From Hoeflea sp. BAL378 (GTDB lineage: Bacteria > Pseudomonadota > Alphaproteobacteria > Rhizobiales > Rhizobiaceae), in contig NZ_JRJG01000076.1 in the NCBI RefSeq assembly GCF_000759435.1, positions 1-37,234 of the forward strand: a stretch of 37,234 nucleotides of DNA, given 5' to 3'. Made by a program: the position numbers and the translations under genes. Each line of letters begins with the position of its first letter. The first letter of the stretch is position 1. The notes under the pieces were generated by a model, which searched no databases, was not told the origin of the DNA, and saw only the letters and a list, made by a program, of their open reading frames with translations. Shown piece by piece: positions 25,321-33,397 of the stretch.

Positions 25321-25893
25321 ATGGACACCAAGGCAGGCATTCGCGCGGCGATGCTGGCGCGCAGGGAGGCGCTGGCGCCGGACCGCCGCATCGAGATGAG
25401 CCTTGCCATGGCGGAGGCCGCCGAGGCGCTCTGCTTCGATCCGGGAACGGTGATCGCCGGCTATCTGCCGATCCGCTCGGAACCCGACCTGAGGCCGCTG
25501 ATGGCGCGGCTGCGCGAGCGCGGCGCGCGGCTCTGCCTGCCGGTGGTGATCGACCGCGAGACCATTGTCTTCCGCGACTTTGCCCGCGGCGCCGACCTCG
25601 TCCGGACCGGGTTCGGAACGTCGGGGCCGGGGCCCGAGGCCGAGGTGCTCGACCCGGACATCCTGCTGCTGCCGCTGTCGGCCTTCGATGCCGCGGGCAA
25701 CCGGCTCGGCTACGGCGCGGGCCATTACGACCGGGCCATCGCCCGGCTGCGCGCCAGGGGGCTGGTCCCGCGCCTGATCGGCACGGCGTTTTCGCTGCAG
25801 GAAGCGGCGGCTCTTCCGGCCGAAGCCCACGATGTGCCGCTCGACATGATCCTCAGCGAACAAGGCTTGCGCTCGTTTTCGCAATCCTTATAG
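25321..25893 (+). CDS. 5-formyltetrahydrofolate cyclo-ligase
   Basis: A 190-residue enzyme converting 5-formyl-THF with ATP to 5,10-methenyl-THF. The folate/ATP signature LGYGAGHYDRAIARL is near 132. The N-terminal basic region (KAGIRAAMLARREAL) and PLSAFDAAGNRLGYG also fit. A GGAGAG lies just before ATG 25321. It is followed 7 bases later by the YmdB-like phosphoesterase, so the two are co-transcribed. In many proteobacteria this gene (ygfA/fau) is co-transcribed with the upstream 6S RNA; here 490 bases and an opposing regulator gene separate them. Confidence 0.95.
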   Translation: MDTKAGIRAAMLARREALAPDRRIEMSLAMAEAAEALCFDPGTVIAGYLPIRSEPDLRPLMARLRERGARLCLPVVIDRETIVFRDFARGADLVRTGFGTSGPGPEAEVLDPDILLLPLSAFDAAGNRLGYGAGHYDRAIARLRARGLVPRLIGTAFSLQEAAALPAEAHDVPLDMILSEQGLRSFSQSL

Positions 25894-25900
25894 AGAGCCG

Positions 25901-26725
25901 ATGCGCCTGTTATTTCTCGGAGACATGGTCGGCCGGTCCGGCCGCACCGCGGTCTGGAACCGCCTTCCCGGCCTGATCCGCGATCTCGGCCTGGATTTCG
26001 TCATCGTCAACGGCGAAAACGCCGCCGGCGGCTTCGGCATCACTGAAGAGATCTTCCTCGAGACGCTCGAGGCCGGCGCCGATGTGGTGACCACCGGCAA
26101 CCACGTCTGGGACCAGCGCGAAGCCTTGACCTATGCCGACCGCCAGGACCGCTTCCTGCGCCCGGCCAACTATCCGCCGGGCACGCCCGGCCGGGGCTCC
26201 AATCTCTACATCGCCCGCAACGGCGCCCGGGTGCTGGTCGCCAATGTGATGGGCAGGGTGTTCATGCATCCCGATCTCGACGATCCGTTCTCCGCCGCGG
26301 AAACGATCCTCAATGCCTGTCCCCTCGGCGAACAGGCCGATGCCGTGGTGTTCGACTTCCACGCCGAAGCCACCAGCGAGAAACAGTGCTTTGCCCATTT
26401 CGTCGACGGCCGGGCGAGTTTCGTGGTGGGCACGCACACCCATGTGCCGACGGCGGACGCGCAGATCCTCAACGGCGGCACCGCCTATCTGTCGGACGCG
26501 GGCATGTGCGGCGACTATGATTCCTCGCTCGGCATGGACAAGGAGGAGCCGATCAACCGGTTCCTGTCGCGCATCCCCAAGGGCCGGTTCGAGGCGGCTT
26601 CCGGGCCGGCGACGATCTGCGGCGTGGCGGTCGAGATTTCCGACCGGACCGGGCTGGCCGAGAAGATCGCCCCCCTGCGCCTCGGCCCGCGGCTCAGCGA
26701 GGCGATGCCCGACTTCTGGAGCTGA
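25901..26725 (+). CDS. YmdB-like (TIGR00282) metallophosphoesterase
   Basis: A 274-residue calcineurin-like phosphoesterase. The di-metal motifs appear in order: LFLGDMVGRSG near 4, VNGENAAGG near 37, TTGNHVWDQRE near 65 and GTHTHVPTADAQ near 176. Bacillus YmdB hydrolyses 2',3'-cAMP and influences biofilm and RNA turnover. The alphaproteobacterial members usually follow the cyclo-ligase gene, as here (7-base gap). The cellular role in this group is not established. Confidence 0.93.
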   Translation: MRLLFLGDMVGRSGRTAVWNRLPGLIRDLGLDFVIVNGENAAGGFGITEEIFLETLEAGADVVTTGNHVWDQREALTYADRQDRFLRPANYPPGTPGRGSNLYIARNGARVLVANVMGRVFMHPDLDDPFSAAETILNACPLGEQADAVVFDFHAEATSEKQCFAHFVDGRASFVVGTHTHVPTADAQILNGGTAYLSDAGMCGDYDSSLGMDKEEPINRFLSRIPKGRFEAASGPATICGVAVEISDRTGLAEKIAPLRLGPRLSEAMPDFWS

Positions 26726-26740
26726 CCGCGCCGAGCCGTC

Positions 26741-27319
26741 TCAGAGGTCCTGCTGCTTGCCCTTGATCAGCGGGCGCTTGGCGTCGGGATCGGGCGGCAG
26801 CATGCCGCGTTCCTTGAGCCACGGGTGGATGTCGACCGCGCGCGAAAGTGCCGCCACCGCCGCTTCGGGCCGCCCCATGCGCATCAGCAGGTGATACATG
26901 CCCGACCAGGAGCCGAAATGGTCGGGCTCCAGCTCCACCGCCCTTTCCAGGTCCGCCAGCGCGCCGTCGTCATTGTCGCGCAGGAAGCGGACGAAGGCGC
27001 GCTGGTTGAAGCCCTCGGCATAGTCGGGCGCCTCGCGCACCGCGATGTCGAGGGCCGCTTCCGCCGCCTCGAAATCGTAGCTCGCGCGCCGCTCCATGCC
27101 GCGGTCGATGGCCTGCCGCACCTCGGGCGTCGGCGCCTGCTCGATCCACCATTGCCAGATGGCGTTTTCGGCGATGCGGCCCTCGCGCTCGGTCTTGGCG
27201 TTCTTCAGGGCCGAGAACAGGCGCTCACGCCTGCCCGGCGGTTCCGTGCCCAGCGCCGGCGGGGCCGCGGCCACGAGGACAAGCGCCGTCAGGGTGGTGA
27301 GAAGTTGCCGGCGCCTCAT
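26741..27319 (-). CDS. Periplasmic tetratricopeptide-repeat protein
   Basis: A 192-residue protein with an N-terminal signal peptide (MRRRQLLTTLTALVLVAAAPPALG). About three TPR-like helical pairs follow: FEAAEAALDIAVREAPDYAE, FLRDNDDGALADLERAVELE and MGRPEAAVAALSRAVDIHP. GGAG lies 7 bases before ATG 27319. The start is 2 bases after the stop of the metallo-beta-lactamase-fold gene, so the two form an operon and the products probably act together in the periplasm. The specific role is unknown. Confidence 0.88.
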   Translation of the reverse strand: MRRRQLLTTLTALVLVAAAPPALGTEPPGRRERLFSALKNAKTEREGRIAENAIWQWWIEQAPTPEVRQAIDRGMERRASYDFEAAEAALDIAVREAPDYAEGFNQRAFVRFLRDNDDGALADLERAVELEPDHFGSWSGMYHLLMRMGRPEAAVAALSRAVDIHPWLKERGMLPPDPDAKRPLIKGKQQDL

Positions 27320-27321
27320 GC

Positions 27322-28158
27322 TCACACTCCGTTCAGGATCAGGATGGTGGGACGGCGCGGCAGGCTCCGGGCCGAGACGGTGAAGCTGTCCGCGTTGACA
27401 TAGTCGACCAGGAACCTGTCGCCCATCATCTCGATGAAGCGCGAGATCGGCGCGCCGCGCCGGTGCATCGGCAGCAGCAGCGAGGATTGCAGCCGCTGGG
27501 CGAGCCCGGTCATCGCCTCGTGGCTCAGCGTCAGGCCGCCGTCGACCGGCACCATGACGATGTCGAGCCGGCCGATCTGGGCGAAGTGCCGGTCTTCGAG
27601 CGGATGATGCAGATGCCCCAGATGGCCGATGCAGAGGTCTGCCACCTCGAAGATGAAGATCGAGTTGCCGTCGGGCTCCATGGCGCCGTAGTTGCGGATG
27701 TCGGTTGTGACGTTTCGGACATAGACGTCGTCCACCACCACATGATGTTCGGCCGGCGTTCCGTCGAAGTTCCAGCCGCGCAGCACGTGGCCGATCCGCT
27801 CGTCGGGGGAGAGGGTGAAATGCGAGGAATGGGCCTTGTTCATGGTGACGATGTCGGGGATCGCCACGCGACCCGACCAGCCGTTGAAATCGGTGGCGAT
27901 GGTGATACCCGCGGGCGTGGTGATCACATAGGTCGAATGGCCGGCATACATGAACTCGACCTCGCCGGACCCGGCCTGGGCCGGAGTGACCAGTCGCGTG
28001 TCGAGATCTTTGGGCGTGAGATTGGCGAAGACGGCGCCCGGCAGGGATTGCGCCACCGCCATGCACTGGCTGAAGGGGCGGGCCGGTTCCTGCGCGCCCG
28101 CAGGAACGGCGAGGGCAATGAGGGCGAGGCTGAGCAGAAAGGCTTTCATCCGGGGCAT
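27322..28158 (-). CDS. Secreted metallo-beta-lactamase-fold protein with altered metal motif
   Basis: A 278-residue protein with a signal peptide (MKAFLLSLALIALAVPAGAQ). It has a UlaG-like start to the fold: MYAGHSTYVITTPAGITIATDF. The usual HxHxDH stretch reads NKAHSSHF, so the first His and the Asp are replaced. Further conserved parts are DLCIGHLGHLHHP and VMVPVDGGLTLS. Some metal ligands are kept, so activity is uncertain. GGAG lies 6 bases before ATG 28158. The downstream TPR gene starts 2 bases after its stop. Substrate and pathway are not known. Confidence 0.85.
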   Translation of the reverse strand: MPRMKAFLLSLALIALAVPAGAQEPARPFSQCMAVAQSLPGAVFANLTPKDLDTRLVTPAQAGSGEVEFMYAGHSTYVITTPAGITIATDFNGWSGRVAIPDIVTMNKAHSSHFTLSPDERIGHVLRGWNFDGTPAEHHVVVDDVYVRNVTTDIRNYGAMEPDGNSIFIFEVADLCIGHLGHLHHPLEDRHFAQIGRLDIVMVPVDGGLTLSHEAMTGLAQRLQSSLLLPMHRRGAPISRFIEMMGDRFLVDYVNADSFTVSARSLPRRPTILILNGV

Positions 28159-28236
28159 AGGCGGCTCCGCGAGGTGGCTTCCACAACATCCTCTACATTA
28201 GGGCGCGGGTGGCGGAGGTAAAGTCCGGCTTCGGCA

Positions 28237-28752
28237 TTATTCGGCCCCGGGCGCGGGCCGGTCCGCGGCGGCGGAGGGCGCGGCAAACATCTCGCTCCAC
28301 CTCGCGATCAGCGCCGCGTAATTGTCCCCGGGCTGGGTCTCGTAGAGGAGATCCTGTGCGGCGGGTAAAAAGAAGGGTTGCCGGGACCGCATCCAGATGT
28401 GGCCGGCGGGGACCAGCCAGCTCGTGTCGTCGAGCGTGCCGGCCTTGATGTTGATCTGCGCCGAGCCCTCGGTCCCGTGCCAGATCCTGACGCCGCAGTC
28501 GGGGCAGAACCAGCCCTCGCGCACCGAACCCCGGTCGCTCAAGCGCCGGAACACGCTCAGCCCGCCGGTAACCTCGAGCGCCGTGCGGTCGAAGCGCAGG
28601 CTCTCACCGAAGGCCGAGGAGGTGTGGCGCTGGCACTCGGTGCAATGGCACAGATAGAAGACCAGCGGCCGCGCGTTCAACCGGTAGCGGATGCGGCCGC
28701 ACTGGCATCCGCCGGTGAGCGGCAGCGGCGGGAGGGTGTGTTTGCTGGACAT
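28237..28752 (-). CDS. GFA family (glutathione-dependent formaldehyde-activating enzyme-like) zinc protein
   Basis: A 171-residue protein with the zinc-binding cysteines of the GFA/CENP-V fold: GGCQCGRIRY near 16, CHCTECQRHTSSAFG near 35, and FCPDCGVRIW near 82. Founding members were proposed to speed the formation of S-hydroxymethylglutathione, but most family members have no proven substrate. ATG 28752 (MSSKHTLPPLPL) is favoured over 28833, which adds a stretch unlike the family. It is divergent from yebC with a 110-base gap. Confidence 0.9.
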   Translation of the reverse strand: MSSKHTLPPLPLTGGCQCGRIRYRLNARPLVFYLCHCTECQRHTSSAFGESLRFDRTALEVTGGLSVFRRLSDRGSVREGWFCPDCGVRIWHGTEGSAQINIKAGTLDDTSWLVPAGHIWMRSRQPFFLPAAQDLLYETQPGDNYAALIARWSEMFAAPSAAADRPAPGAE

Positions 28753-28862
28753 TGTCGGATCCTTCGGGGATTGTATCGTCTGGACGAAAACCGGGAACGG
28801 ATTTATAAGGCGGCCATTCCAAGTCCAGAGCACAGAACTCAGAGCAGAAATACAGGGGCATT

Positions 28863-29609
28863 ATGGCCGGCCATTCACAATTTAAAAACATCATGCACCG
28901 CAAGGGGCGGCAGGACGCCGTCCGTTCGAAGATGTTCTCCAAGCTCGCGCGCGAAATCACCGTCGCCGCCAAGATGGGCGCGCCCGATCCGGCGATGAAC
29001 GCGCGCCTGAGGCTGGCGATCCAGAACGCCAAGTCGCAGTCGATGCCCAAGGACAACATCCAGCGCGCCATCAACAAGGCGACCGGCAGCGACGGCGAGA
29101 ACTACGAGGAAGTGCGCTACGAGGGCTACGGCCCGGGCGGCGTCGCCGTCATCGTCGAGGCGCTGACCGACAACCGCAACCGCACCGCGTCGAGCGTGCG
29201 CGCGGCCTTCACCAAATCCGGCGGGGCGCTGGGCGAAACCGGATCGGTGGGCTTCATGTTCTCCCGCGTCGGCGAGATCATCTATCCCGCCAGCGCCGGC
29301 GATGCCGACGCGATCATGGAAGCGGCGATCATGGCCGGCGCGGAAGACGTGACCAGCAGCGAGGAAGAGCACGCCATCATCTGCGCCTTCGAGGACATCG
29401 GCGAAGTGTCGACCGCGCTCGAGGAAGCGCTGGGCGAGGCGCAGTCGGTGCGGGCGGTGTGGAAGCCGCAGACCTCGGCGCCGGTCGACGAGGACAAGGC
29501 GCAGTCGGTGCTCAAGCTGATCGCCACGCTCGATGACGACGACGACGTGCAGAATGTCTACGCCAATTTCGAAGTCTCCGACGAGGTCATGGCGAAACTC
29601 TCCGCCTGA
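28863..29609 (+). CDS. yebC: YebC/PmpR (TACO1) family protein
   Basis: A 248-residue protein starting [18 protein letters not shown] and carrying [15 protein letters not shown] near 95, both hallmarks of the family. Members were described as DNA-binding regulators (PmpR). Later work also links YebC-type proteins to ribosomes and relief of stalling at proline stretches, like the mitochondrial TACO1. In gamma- and alphaproteobacteria it commonly lies just upstream of ruvC. Here a luciferase-like monooxygenase on the other strand lies between yebC and ruvC. Confidence 0.96.
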   Translation: MAGHSQFKNIMHRKGRQDAVRSKMFSKLAREITVAAKMGAPDPAMNARLRLAIQNAKSQSMPKDNIQRAINKATGSDGENYEEVRYEGYGPGGVAVIVEALTDNRNRTASSVRAAFTKSGGALGETGSVGFMFSRVGEIIYPASAGDADAIMEAAIMAGAEDVTSSEEEHAIICAFEDIGEVSTALEEALGEAQSVRAVWKPQTSAPVDEDKAQSVLKLIATLDDDDDVQNVYANFEVSDEVMAKLSA

Positions 29610-29633
29610 GCCTCTTCAGTTGCGACAGTTCCC

Positions 29634-29664
29634 GGCCGCCGGTCCCATGGGCCGGCGGCCTTTT
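29634..29664 (+). terminator. Intrinsic terminator of yebC
   Basis: A 9-bp stem (GGCCGCCGG with CCGGCGGCC), a 9-base loop that can partly pair, and TTTT. It starts 24 bases after the yebC stop. Confidence 0.8.
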
Positions 29665-29668
29665 GCTG

Positions 29669-30655
29669 TCAGAGCGCCGCGCGCAATTCGCCGAAGAGAT
29701 CTACCGATCTCAGCCGCGCCTCGGAGGAGTGGATCGGCATCGAGATCATGATCTCATCGGCATTGGTGGCGTCGATGAAGCTGCGCATCTGCCGGATCGC
29801 GGTCTCGGGGCCGCCCACCACCGAATAGCGCAGGGTGTGCTCGACGGCGATCCGTTCCTGCTCGGTCCAGATCCCGTCCATGCTGTCGACCGGCCGCGGC
29901 ATCTTGCCCCGCGCGTTGCGGCGCATGTTGACGAAGGTCTGCTGCAGGGTGGTGAACAGGTAGTTCGCCACCTCGTCGGTCTCGGCCATCACGCCCATGA
30001 CCGCGGCCATCACGTAAGGCGCGTCGAGCTGCGCCGAGGGCGTGAACTTGTCGCGGTAGATGTCGAGCGCCTCGAACAGCATGTCGGGGGCGAAATGCGA
30101 GGCAAAGGCATAGGGCAGGCCCAGCGCCGCCGCCAGATGGGCGCTGTAGAGGCTCGATCCGAGGATCCACAGCGGCACGTGCGAACCGGCGCCGGGGACG
30201 GCGATCAGCTTGGTGTCGTCGGGCTCGCCCAGCCAGTGCTGCAATTCGAGAATGTCGTCGGGGAAGCTGTTGGCGCCCGATTCGAGGTTGCGCCGCAGCG
30301 CGCGCGCGGTCGCCATGTCGGTGCCGGGCGCGCGGCCGAGGCCGAGGTCGACGCGGCCGGGAAACAGCGCCTCGAGCGTGCCGAACTGTTCGGCGATGAC
30401 CAGCGGCGAGTGGTTGGGCAGCATGACGCCGCCCGAGCCGATGCGGATGGTGCTGGTGGCGTGTCCCGCCTCGGCGATGACCAGCGACGTGGCGGCGCTG
30501 GCGATGCCCTTCATGCCGTGGTGTTCGGCGAGCCAGAAGCGGGTGAAGCCCGCGTCCTCGGCCTGCTTGGCCATGCGGCGGGTGTCGGCGAGGGCGTCGC
30601 TCACGCTGCCGCCTTCGACAATGGGGCAAAGATCGAGGATCGAAAAAGCTGTCAT
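29669..30655 (-). CDS. Luciferase-like monooxygenase (LLM class flavin-dependent oxidoreductase)
   Basis: A 328-residue TIM-barrel flavoprotein of the bacterial luciferase family. Features include [20 protein letters not shown] near 37, [20 protein letters not shown] near 70, [16 protein letters not shown] near 99 and [13 protein letters not shown] near 161. Members use FMNH2 supplied by a separate reductase to oxidise diverse substrates, which cannot be named here. ATG 30655 ([12 protein letters not shown]) is clearly the family start; the open frame runs on to 31408 over ruvC. It is divergent from ruvC. Confidence 0.94.
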   Translation of the reverse strand: MTAFSILDLCPIVEGGSVSDALADTRRMAKQAEDAGFTRFWLAEHHGMKGIASAATSLVIAEAGHATSTIRIGSGGVMLPNHSPLVIAEQFGTLEALFPGRVDLGLGRAPGTDMATARALRRNLESGANSFPDDILELQHWLGEPDDTKLIAVPGAGSHVPLWILGSSLYSAHLAAALGLPYAFASHFAPDMLFEALDIYRDKFTPSAQLDAPYVMAAVMGVMAETDEVANYLFTTLQQTFVNMRRNARGKMPRPVDSMDGIWTEQERIAVEHTLRYSVVGGPETAIRQMRSFIDATNADEIMISMPIHSSEARLRSVDLFGELRAAL

Positions 30656-30754
30656 CTGAAAACTCTCTTGGGGGCTGGCAAGATGCGGATCGTGTTGACT
30701 GCATGTAGGTGCGCGCCGGGCGAATGCAAAATGCAACTTTGCGTGACCGTATTT

Positions 30755-30769
30755 GTTTTCGGTTTGTTC
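30755..30769 (+). promoter_or_regulatory. Near-consensus LexA (SOS) box upstream of ruvC
   Basis: GTTT-TCGGTTT-GTTC differs by one base from the alphaproteobacterial LexA box GTTC-N7-GTTC. It lies 45 bases before the ruvC start. In many alphaproteobacteria ruvCAB belongs to the LexA regulon, which supports the call. Confidence 0.5.
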
Positions 30770-30814
30770 ACAATTGTGATGGAAAGCTCGCTCCGTCACG
30801 GATAGGATTTGGAC

Positions 30815-31321
30815 ATGGCGGACGCGATTCGGATTATGGGCATAGATCCCGGGCTGAGGAACAGCGGATGGGGGATTGTCGACACGCTCGGCAATTCGCT
30901 GCGCTTCGTGGCGTCCGGCACGGTCAAGTCCGACAACAAGCTCGATCTGGCCTCGCGGCTGCGCCAGCTCTTTGACGGGCTGGAGGAGGTGCTGCACCAG
31001 TTTCAGCCGTTCGAGGCGGCGGTCGAGAACACCTTCGTCAACAAGGACGCCACGGCGACGCTGAAACTCGGCCAGGCCCGCGGCATCGCCATGGTGGTGC
31101 CGGCGCGGGCCGGCCTGCGCGTCGCCGAATATGCGCCGAACGCGGTCAAGAAGGCGGTCATCGGCGTCGGCCACGGCGACAAGAAGCAGATCCACATGAT
31201 GGTCAAGGTGCTGATGCCCAAGGCCAGCTTCGACAGCGATCACGCCGCCGACGCGCTGGCGATCGCCATCTGCCACGCCCATCACCGCACCTCGCCCGCC
31301 TGGCGCATGGCGGCGGAGTGA
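30815..31321 (+). CDS. ruvC: Crossover junction endodeoxyribonuclease RuvC
   Basis: A 168-residue Holliday-junction resolvase. The RNase H-like acidic residues are in place: Asp in [14 protein letters not shown] near 10, Glu in [11 protein letters not shown] near 70, and the C-terminal pair in [12 protein letters not shown] near 143-150. It nicks opposing strands of four-way junctions after RuvAB branch migration. AGGA lies 8 bases before ATG 30815. The operon continues with a toxin-antitoxin module instead of ruvA. Confidence 0.96.
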   Translation: MADAIRIMGIDPGLRNSGWGIVDTLGNSLRFVASGTVKSDNKLDLASRLRQLFDGLEEVLHQFQPFEAAVENTFVNKDATATLKLGQARGIAMVVPARAGLRVAEYAPNAVKKAVIGVGHGDKKQIHMMVKVLMPKASFDSDHAADALAIAICHAHHRTSPAWRMAAE

Positions 31322-31337
31322 AGCGGCCTGTTTGTTC

Positions 31338-31366
31338 TTGACATGTTCCGATGGTCGGAATAAGTT
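31338..31366 (+). promoter_or_regulatory. Promoter and operator of the first toxin-antitoxin module
   Basis: TTGACA (31338-31343), 17-base spacer and TAAGTT (31361-31366). The spacer contains the perfect inverted repeat TTCCGA-TGG-TCGGAA (31346-31360). An operator inside the promoter is the usual layout for antitoxin autorepression. The predicted start would also let ruvA be transcribed independently of ruvC. Confidence 0.6.
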
Positions 31367-31392
31367 GGAATTATTTAGACTTGGAGTGACAA

Positions 31393-31644
31393 GTGCGCGT
31401 TTCGGCAAAAGGTCAGGTGACGATCCCGAAGAACCTTCGCGATCTGGCGGGAATCGAGGCCAACAGCGAGGTTGTCTTCTCCTTGGAAGGTGGGCGGATT
31501 TTCCTCGAAGCCAAGGATGGCGGGGAACGCAAAGCCGACAGGCAGCGACTTGAGCGGTTTCTTGCCGCGCTCGACCGGCTCGAGGGCACCGGCGATCCGA
31601 CGCTCAGCGCGGAAGACGTGATGCGCGAAACGCGGGATCGCTAG
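31393..31644 (+). CDS. AbrB/SpoVT-type antitoxin (VapB/MazE-like), module 1
   Basis: An 83-residue protein. The N-terminal swapped-hairpin domain ([21 protein letters not shown]) is the AbrB DNA-binding fold. The C-terminal part ([18 protein letters not shown]...DVMRETRDR) is helical and probably wraps the toxin. It starts with GTG 31393 after GGAG with 6-base spacing. The toxin gene follows 3 bases after the stop. It probably represses its own promoter at the 31346-31360 palindrome. Confidence 0.9.
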   Translation: MRVSAKGQVTIPKNLRDLAGIEANSEVVFSLEGGRIFLEAKDGGERKADRQRLERFLAALDRLEGTGDPTLSAEDVMRETRDR

Positions 31645-31647
31645 GTC

Positions 31648-32061
31648 ATGGCGACCCTGGTCGATACAAATGTCCTGATCGATGTCGCCTTTCGCGATCC
31701 GGAGTGGCGGGACTGGTCACGTGGCCGGATGGCGGAGGCACTCAAGATGGGTGCTCTGGTCATCAATCCGGTGATCTTCAGCGAATTTTCCTACCGCTAC
31801 GAGTCCTCGGAAGAGGTTGATGCGCTGCTCGACCCTTCCGAGTTCCAGCGTGAGCACCTTCCGTGGGATTCGGCTTTCGCGGCGGGGAGGGCCTTCCGGA
31901 TCTACCGCGCCAATGGCGGCAGACGCGAGCGGACTTTGCCCGATTTCCTGATCGGCGCGCATGCAGTGGTCCGCGGCTACCGGCTGCTGACGCGGGATCC
32001 CGCCGGCTACCGCAGCTATTTCCCGACGCTCGACATCATAGCCCCGGATACGCACCCATGA
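31648..32061 (+). CDS. PIN-domain ribonuclease toxin (VapC family), module 1
   Basis: A 137-residue PIN domain. The acidic active-site residues are intact: Asp6 ([10 protein letters not shown]), Glu46 (VIFSEFSY), Asp99 ([10 protein letters not shown]) and Asp117 (LLTRDPAGY). VapC toxins cleave tRNA or rRNA at specific sites and are held inactive by the antitoxin encoded upstream. Its stop codon overlaps the ruvA start (ATGA at 32058-32061), so translation of ruvA is probably coupled to this toxin. All catalytic residues are present, so it is likely functional. Confidence 0.92.
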   Translation: MATLVDTNVLIDVAFRDPEWRDWSRGRMAEALKMGALVINPVIFSEFSYRYESSEEVDALLDPSEFQREHLPWDSAFAAGRAFRIYRANGGRRERTLPDFLIGAHAVVRGYRLLTRDPAGYRSYFPTLDIIAPDTHP

Positions 32062-32675
32062 TCGGCAAACTCAAAGGCAGCATCGAGGAAATTGCGGAAG
32101 ATCATGTGCTGATCGACGTGCACGGGGTCTGCTACGTGGCGTTCTGCTCGACCCGGACGCTGGCGCGGCTGGGGTCCGTTGGCGAGGCGGCGGTGCTTCA
32201 CATCGAGACCTATGTGCGCGAGGACCAGCTCCGCCTGTTCGGCTTCGCCACGGCGCTGGAGCGGGAATGGTTCCGGCTCTTGCAAAGCGTCCAGGGGGTG
32301 GGCGCCAAGGTGGCGCTGGCGGTGCTGTCGACACTGACGGCGTCCGACCTCGCCAACGCCATCGCGCTGCAGGACAAGGCGATGATCGCCCGCGCGCCCG
32401 GCATCGGACCCAAGGTGGCGCAGCGCATCGTCACCGAACTCAAGACCAAGGCGCCGGCTTTCTCGGGCGAGGCCGGCGGCGCGATGGGCCTCCGGCAGGA
32501 GCTCGGCGAAGGCGTCGCGCCGGCGCCGGTGGCCGACGCCGTTTCGGCGCTCAGCAATCTCGGCTATTCCCGCGACCAGGCCGCCACTGCCGTTGCAGCG
32601 GCGCTCAAGGCCGCAGGCGAGAATCCGGATTCGGCCAAGCTGATCCGGCTGGGCCTCAAGGAACTGGCGCGGTAA
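32058..32675 (+). CDS. ruvA: Holliday junction branch migration protein RuvA
   Basis: A 205-residue protein of normal length. Domain I is an OB fold ([12 protein letters not shown] to [12 protein letters not shown]). Domain II has two helix-hairpin-helix motifs ([36 protein letters not shown]). Domain III (from about 160, [16 protein letters not shown]) contacts RuvB. RuvA tetramers hold the four-way junction open. The start overlaps the stop of the first PIN toxin by four bases (ATGA). Confidence 0.96.
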   Translation: MIGKLKGSIEEIAEDHVLIDVHGVCYVAFCSTRTLARLGSVGEAAVLHIETYVREDQLRLFGFATALEREWFRLLQSVQGVGAKVALAVLSTLTASDLANAIALQDKAMIARAPGIGPKVAQRIVTELKTKAPAFSGEAGGAMGLRQELGEGVAPAPVADAVSALSNLGYSRDQAATAVAAALKAAGENPDSAKLIRLGLKELAR

Positions 32676-32684
32676 AAGCAATCC

Positions 32685-32744
32685 TTGCGAAGCGTTTAAT
32701 TCCTTACTATGGTTTCAGGTAAGGAATTTGAATTGAGGTAAGGA
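32685..32744 (+). promoter_or_regulatory. Promoter and operator of the second toxin-antitoxin module
   Basis: TTGCGA (32685-32690), 17-base spacer and TATGGT (32708-32713). The perfect 10-bp inverted repeat AATTCCTTAC (32698-32707) / GTAAGGAATT (32719-32728) flanks the -10 element. A third half-site GTAAGGA (32738-32744) follows 19 bp on, just before the antitoxin start. Repeated half-sites suit cooperative repression by an antitoxin-toxin complex. Confidence 0.62.
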
Positions 32745-32745
32745 T

Positions 32746-33012
32746 ATGGGACTCGAATCGAAGATCACGACGAAAGGCCAGACGACGATTCCTATAGAGG
32801 TCCGCGAGTATCTCAAACTCAGCGCGGGCGATCGCATCGGCTACGAGTTCGTCGATGGCAAGGTGGTATTGGTGCCGAAGAACCGGAGTGCTCTTGAGTT
32901 TGCCGGTGTGTTTTTCGACCCGGACCGCACACCGGTTTCAGTCGAGGCCATGAACGAGGCAATAGGGGAAGCCATTTCCGAACGGTACGAGCGGTCCCGT
33001 GATCGGAATTGA
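32746..33012 (+). CDS. AbrB/SpoVT-type antitoxin, module 2
   Basis: An 88-residue protein with the AbrB swapped-hairpin domain at 4-45 (SKITTKGQTTIPIEVREYLK, then AGDRIGYEFVDGKVVLVPK). A toxin-binding tail contains FFDPDRTPVSVEAMNEAIGEAI. GAGG lies 7 bases before ATG 32746. The 3' end overlaps the toxin start by 14 bases. It differs clearly from the first antitoxin, so the two modules are not a recent duplication. Confidence 0.91.
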   Translation: MGLESKITTKGQTTIPIEVREYLKLSAGDRIGYEFVDGKVVLVPKNRSALEFAGVFFDPDRTPVSVEAMNEAIGEAISERYERSRDRN

Positions 33013-33397
33013 CACCAACATCCTTGTTCGGCTCCTCACGCGTGACGATCCGGCGCAGTTTGATGCCGCTGTTACCCTTGTCAGGGCTAGCAGCGCCGGC
33101 GCTCCGTTGTTCGTCAATCCGGTGGTGATCGCGGAAACCATCTGGGTGCTGGAGCGGATCTACAAGGTGGACCGGGTGGCAGCTCGCAAACAGCTCGCAC
33201 GCCTGCTCGATACTGTCGAAATCAAGGTGCCGGAGGTGCTGCGTATGGAAAACTGGACAATGTGGCTGGACTCGGCGCATGCGGATTTCTCGGATGTTGT
33301 CATCGCCGATCTCAACCGCGCGAATGGATGCGAGAAAACCGTAACCTTTGATCGCAAGGCCGCGGCGTCTGTTCCCTTCATGGAGCTCCTCACATGA
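32999..33397 (+). CDS. PIN-domain ribonuclease toxin (VapC family), module 2
   Basis: A 132-residue PIN domain. Active-site residues are Asp5 ([13 protein letters not shown]), Glu46 (VIAETIWVL), Asp99 (ADFSDVVIA) and Asp118 (TFDRKAA), all present. It starts with GTG 32999 inside the end of the antitoxin gene. Its stop overlaps the ruvB start (ATGA at 33394-33397). This subgroup ([13 protein letters not shown] type) is common in proteobacterial type II modules paired with AbrB antitoxins. It is likely functional. Confidence 0.92.
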   Translation: MIGIDTNILVRLLTRDDPAQFDAAVTLVRASSAGAPLFVNPVVIAETIWVLERIYKVDRVAARKQLARLLDTVEIKVPEVLRMENWTMWLDSAHADFSDVVIADLNRANGCEKTVTFDRKAAASVPFMELLT

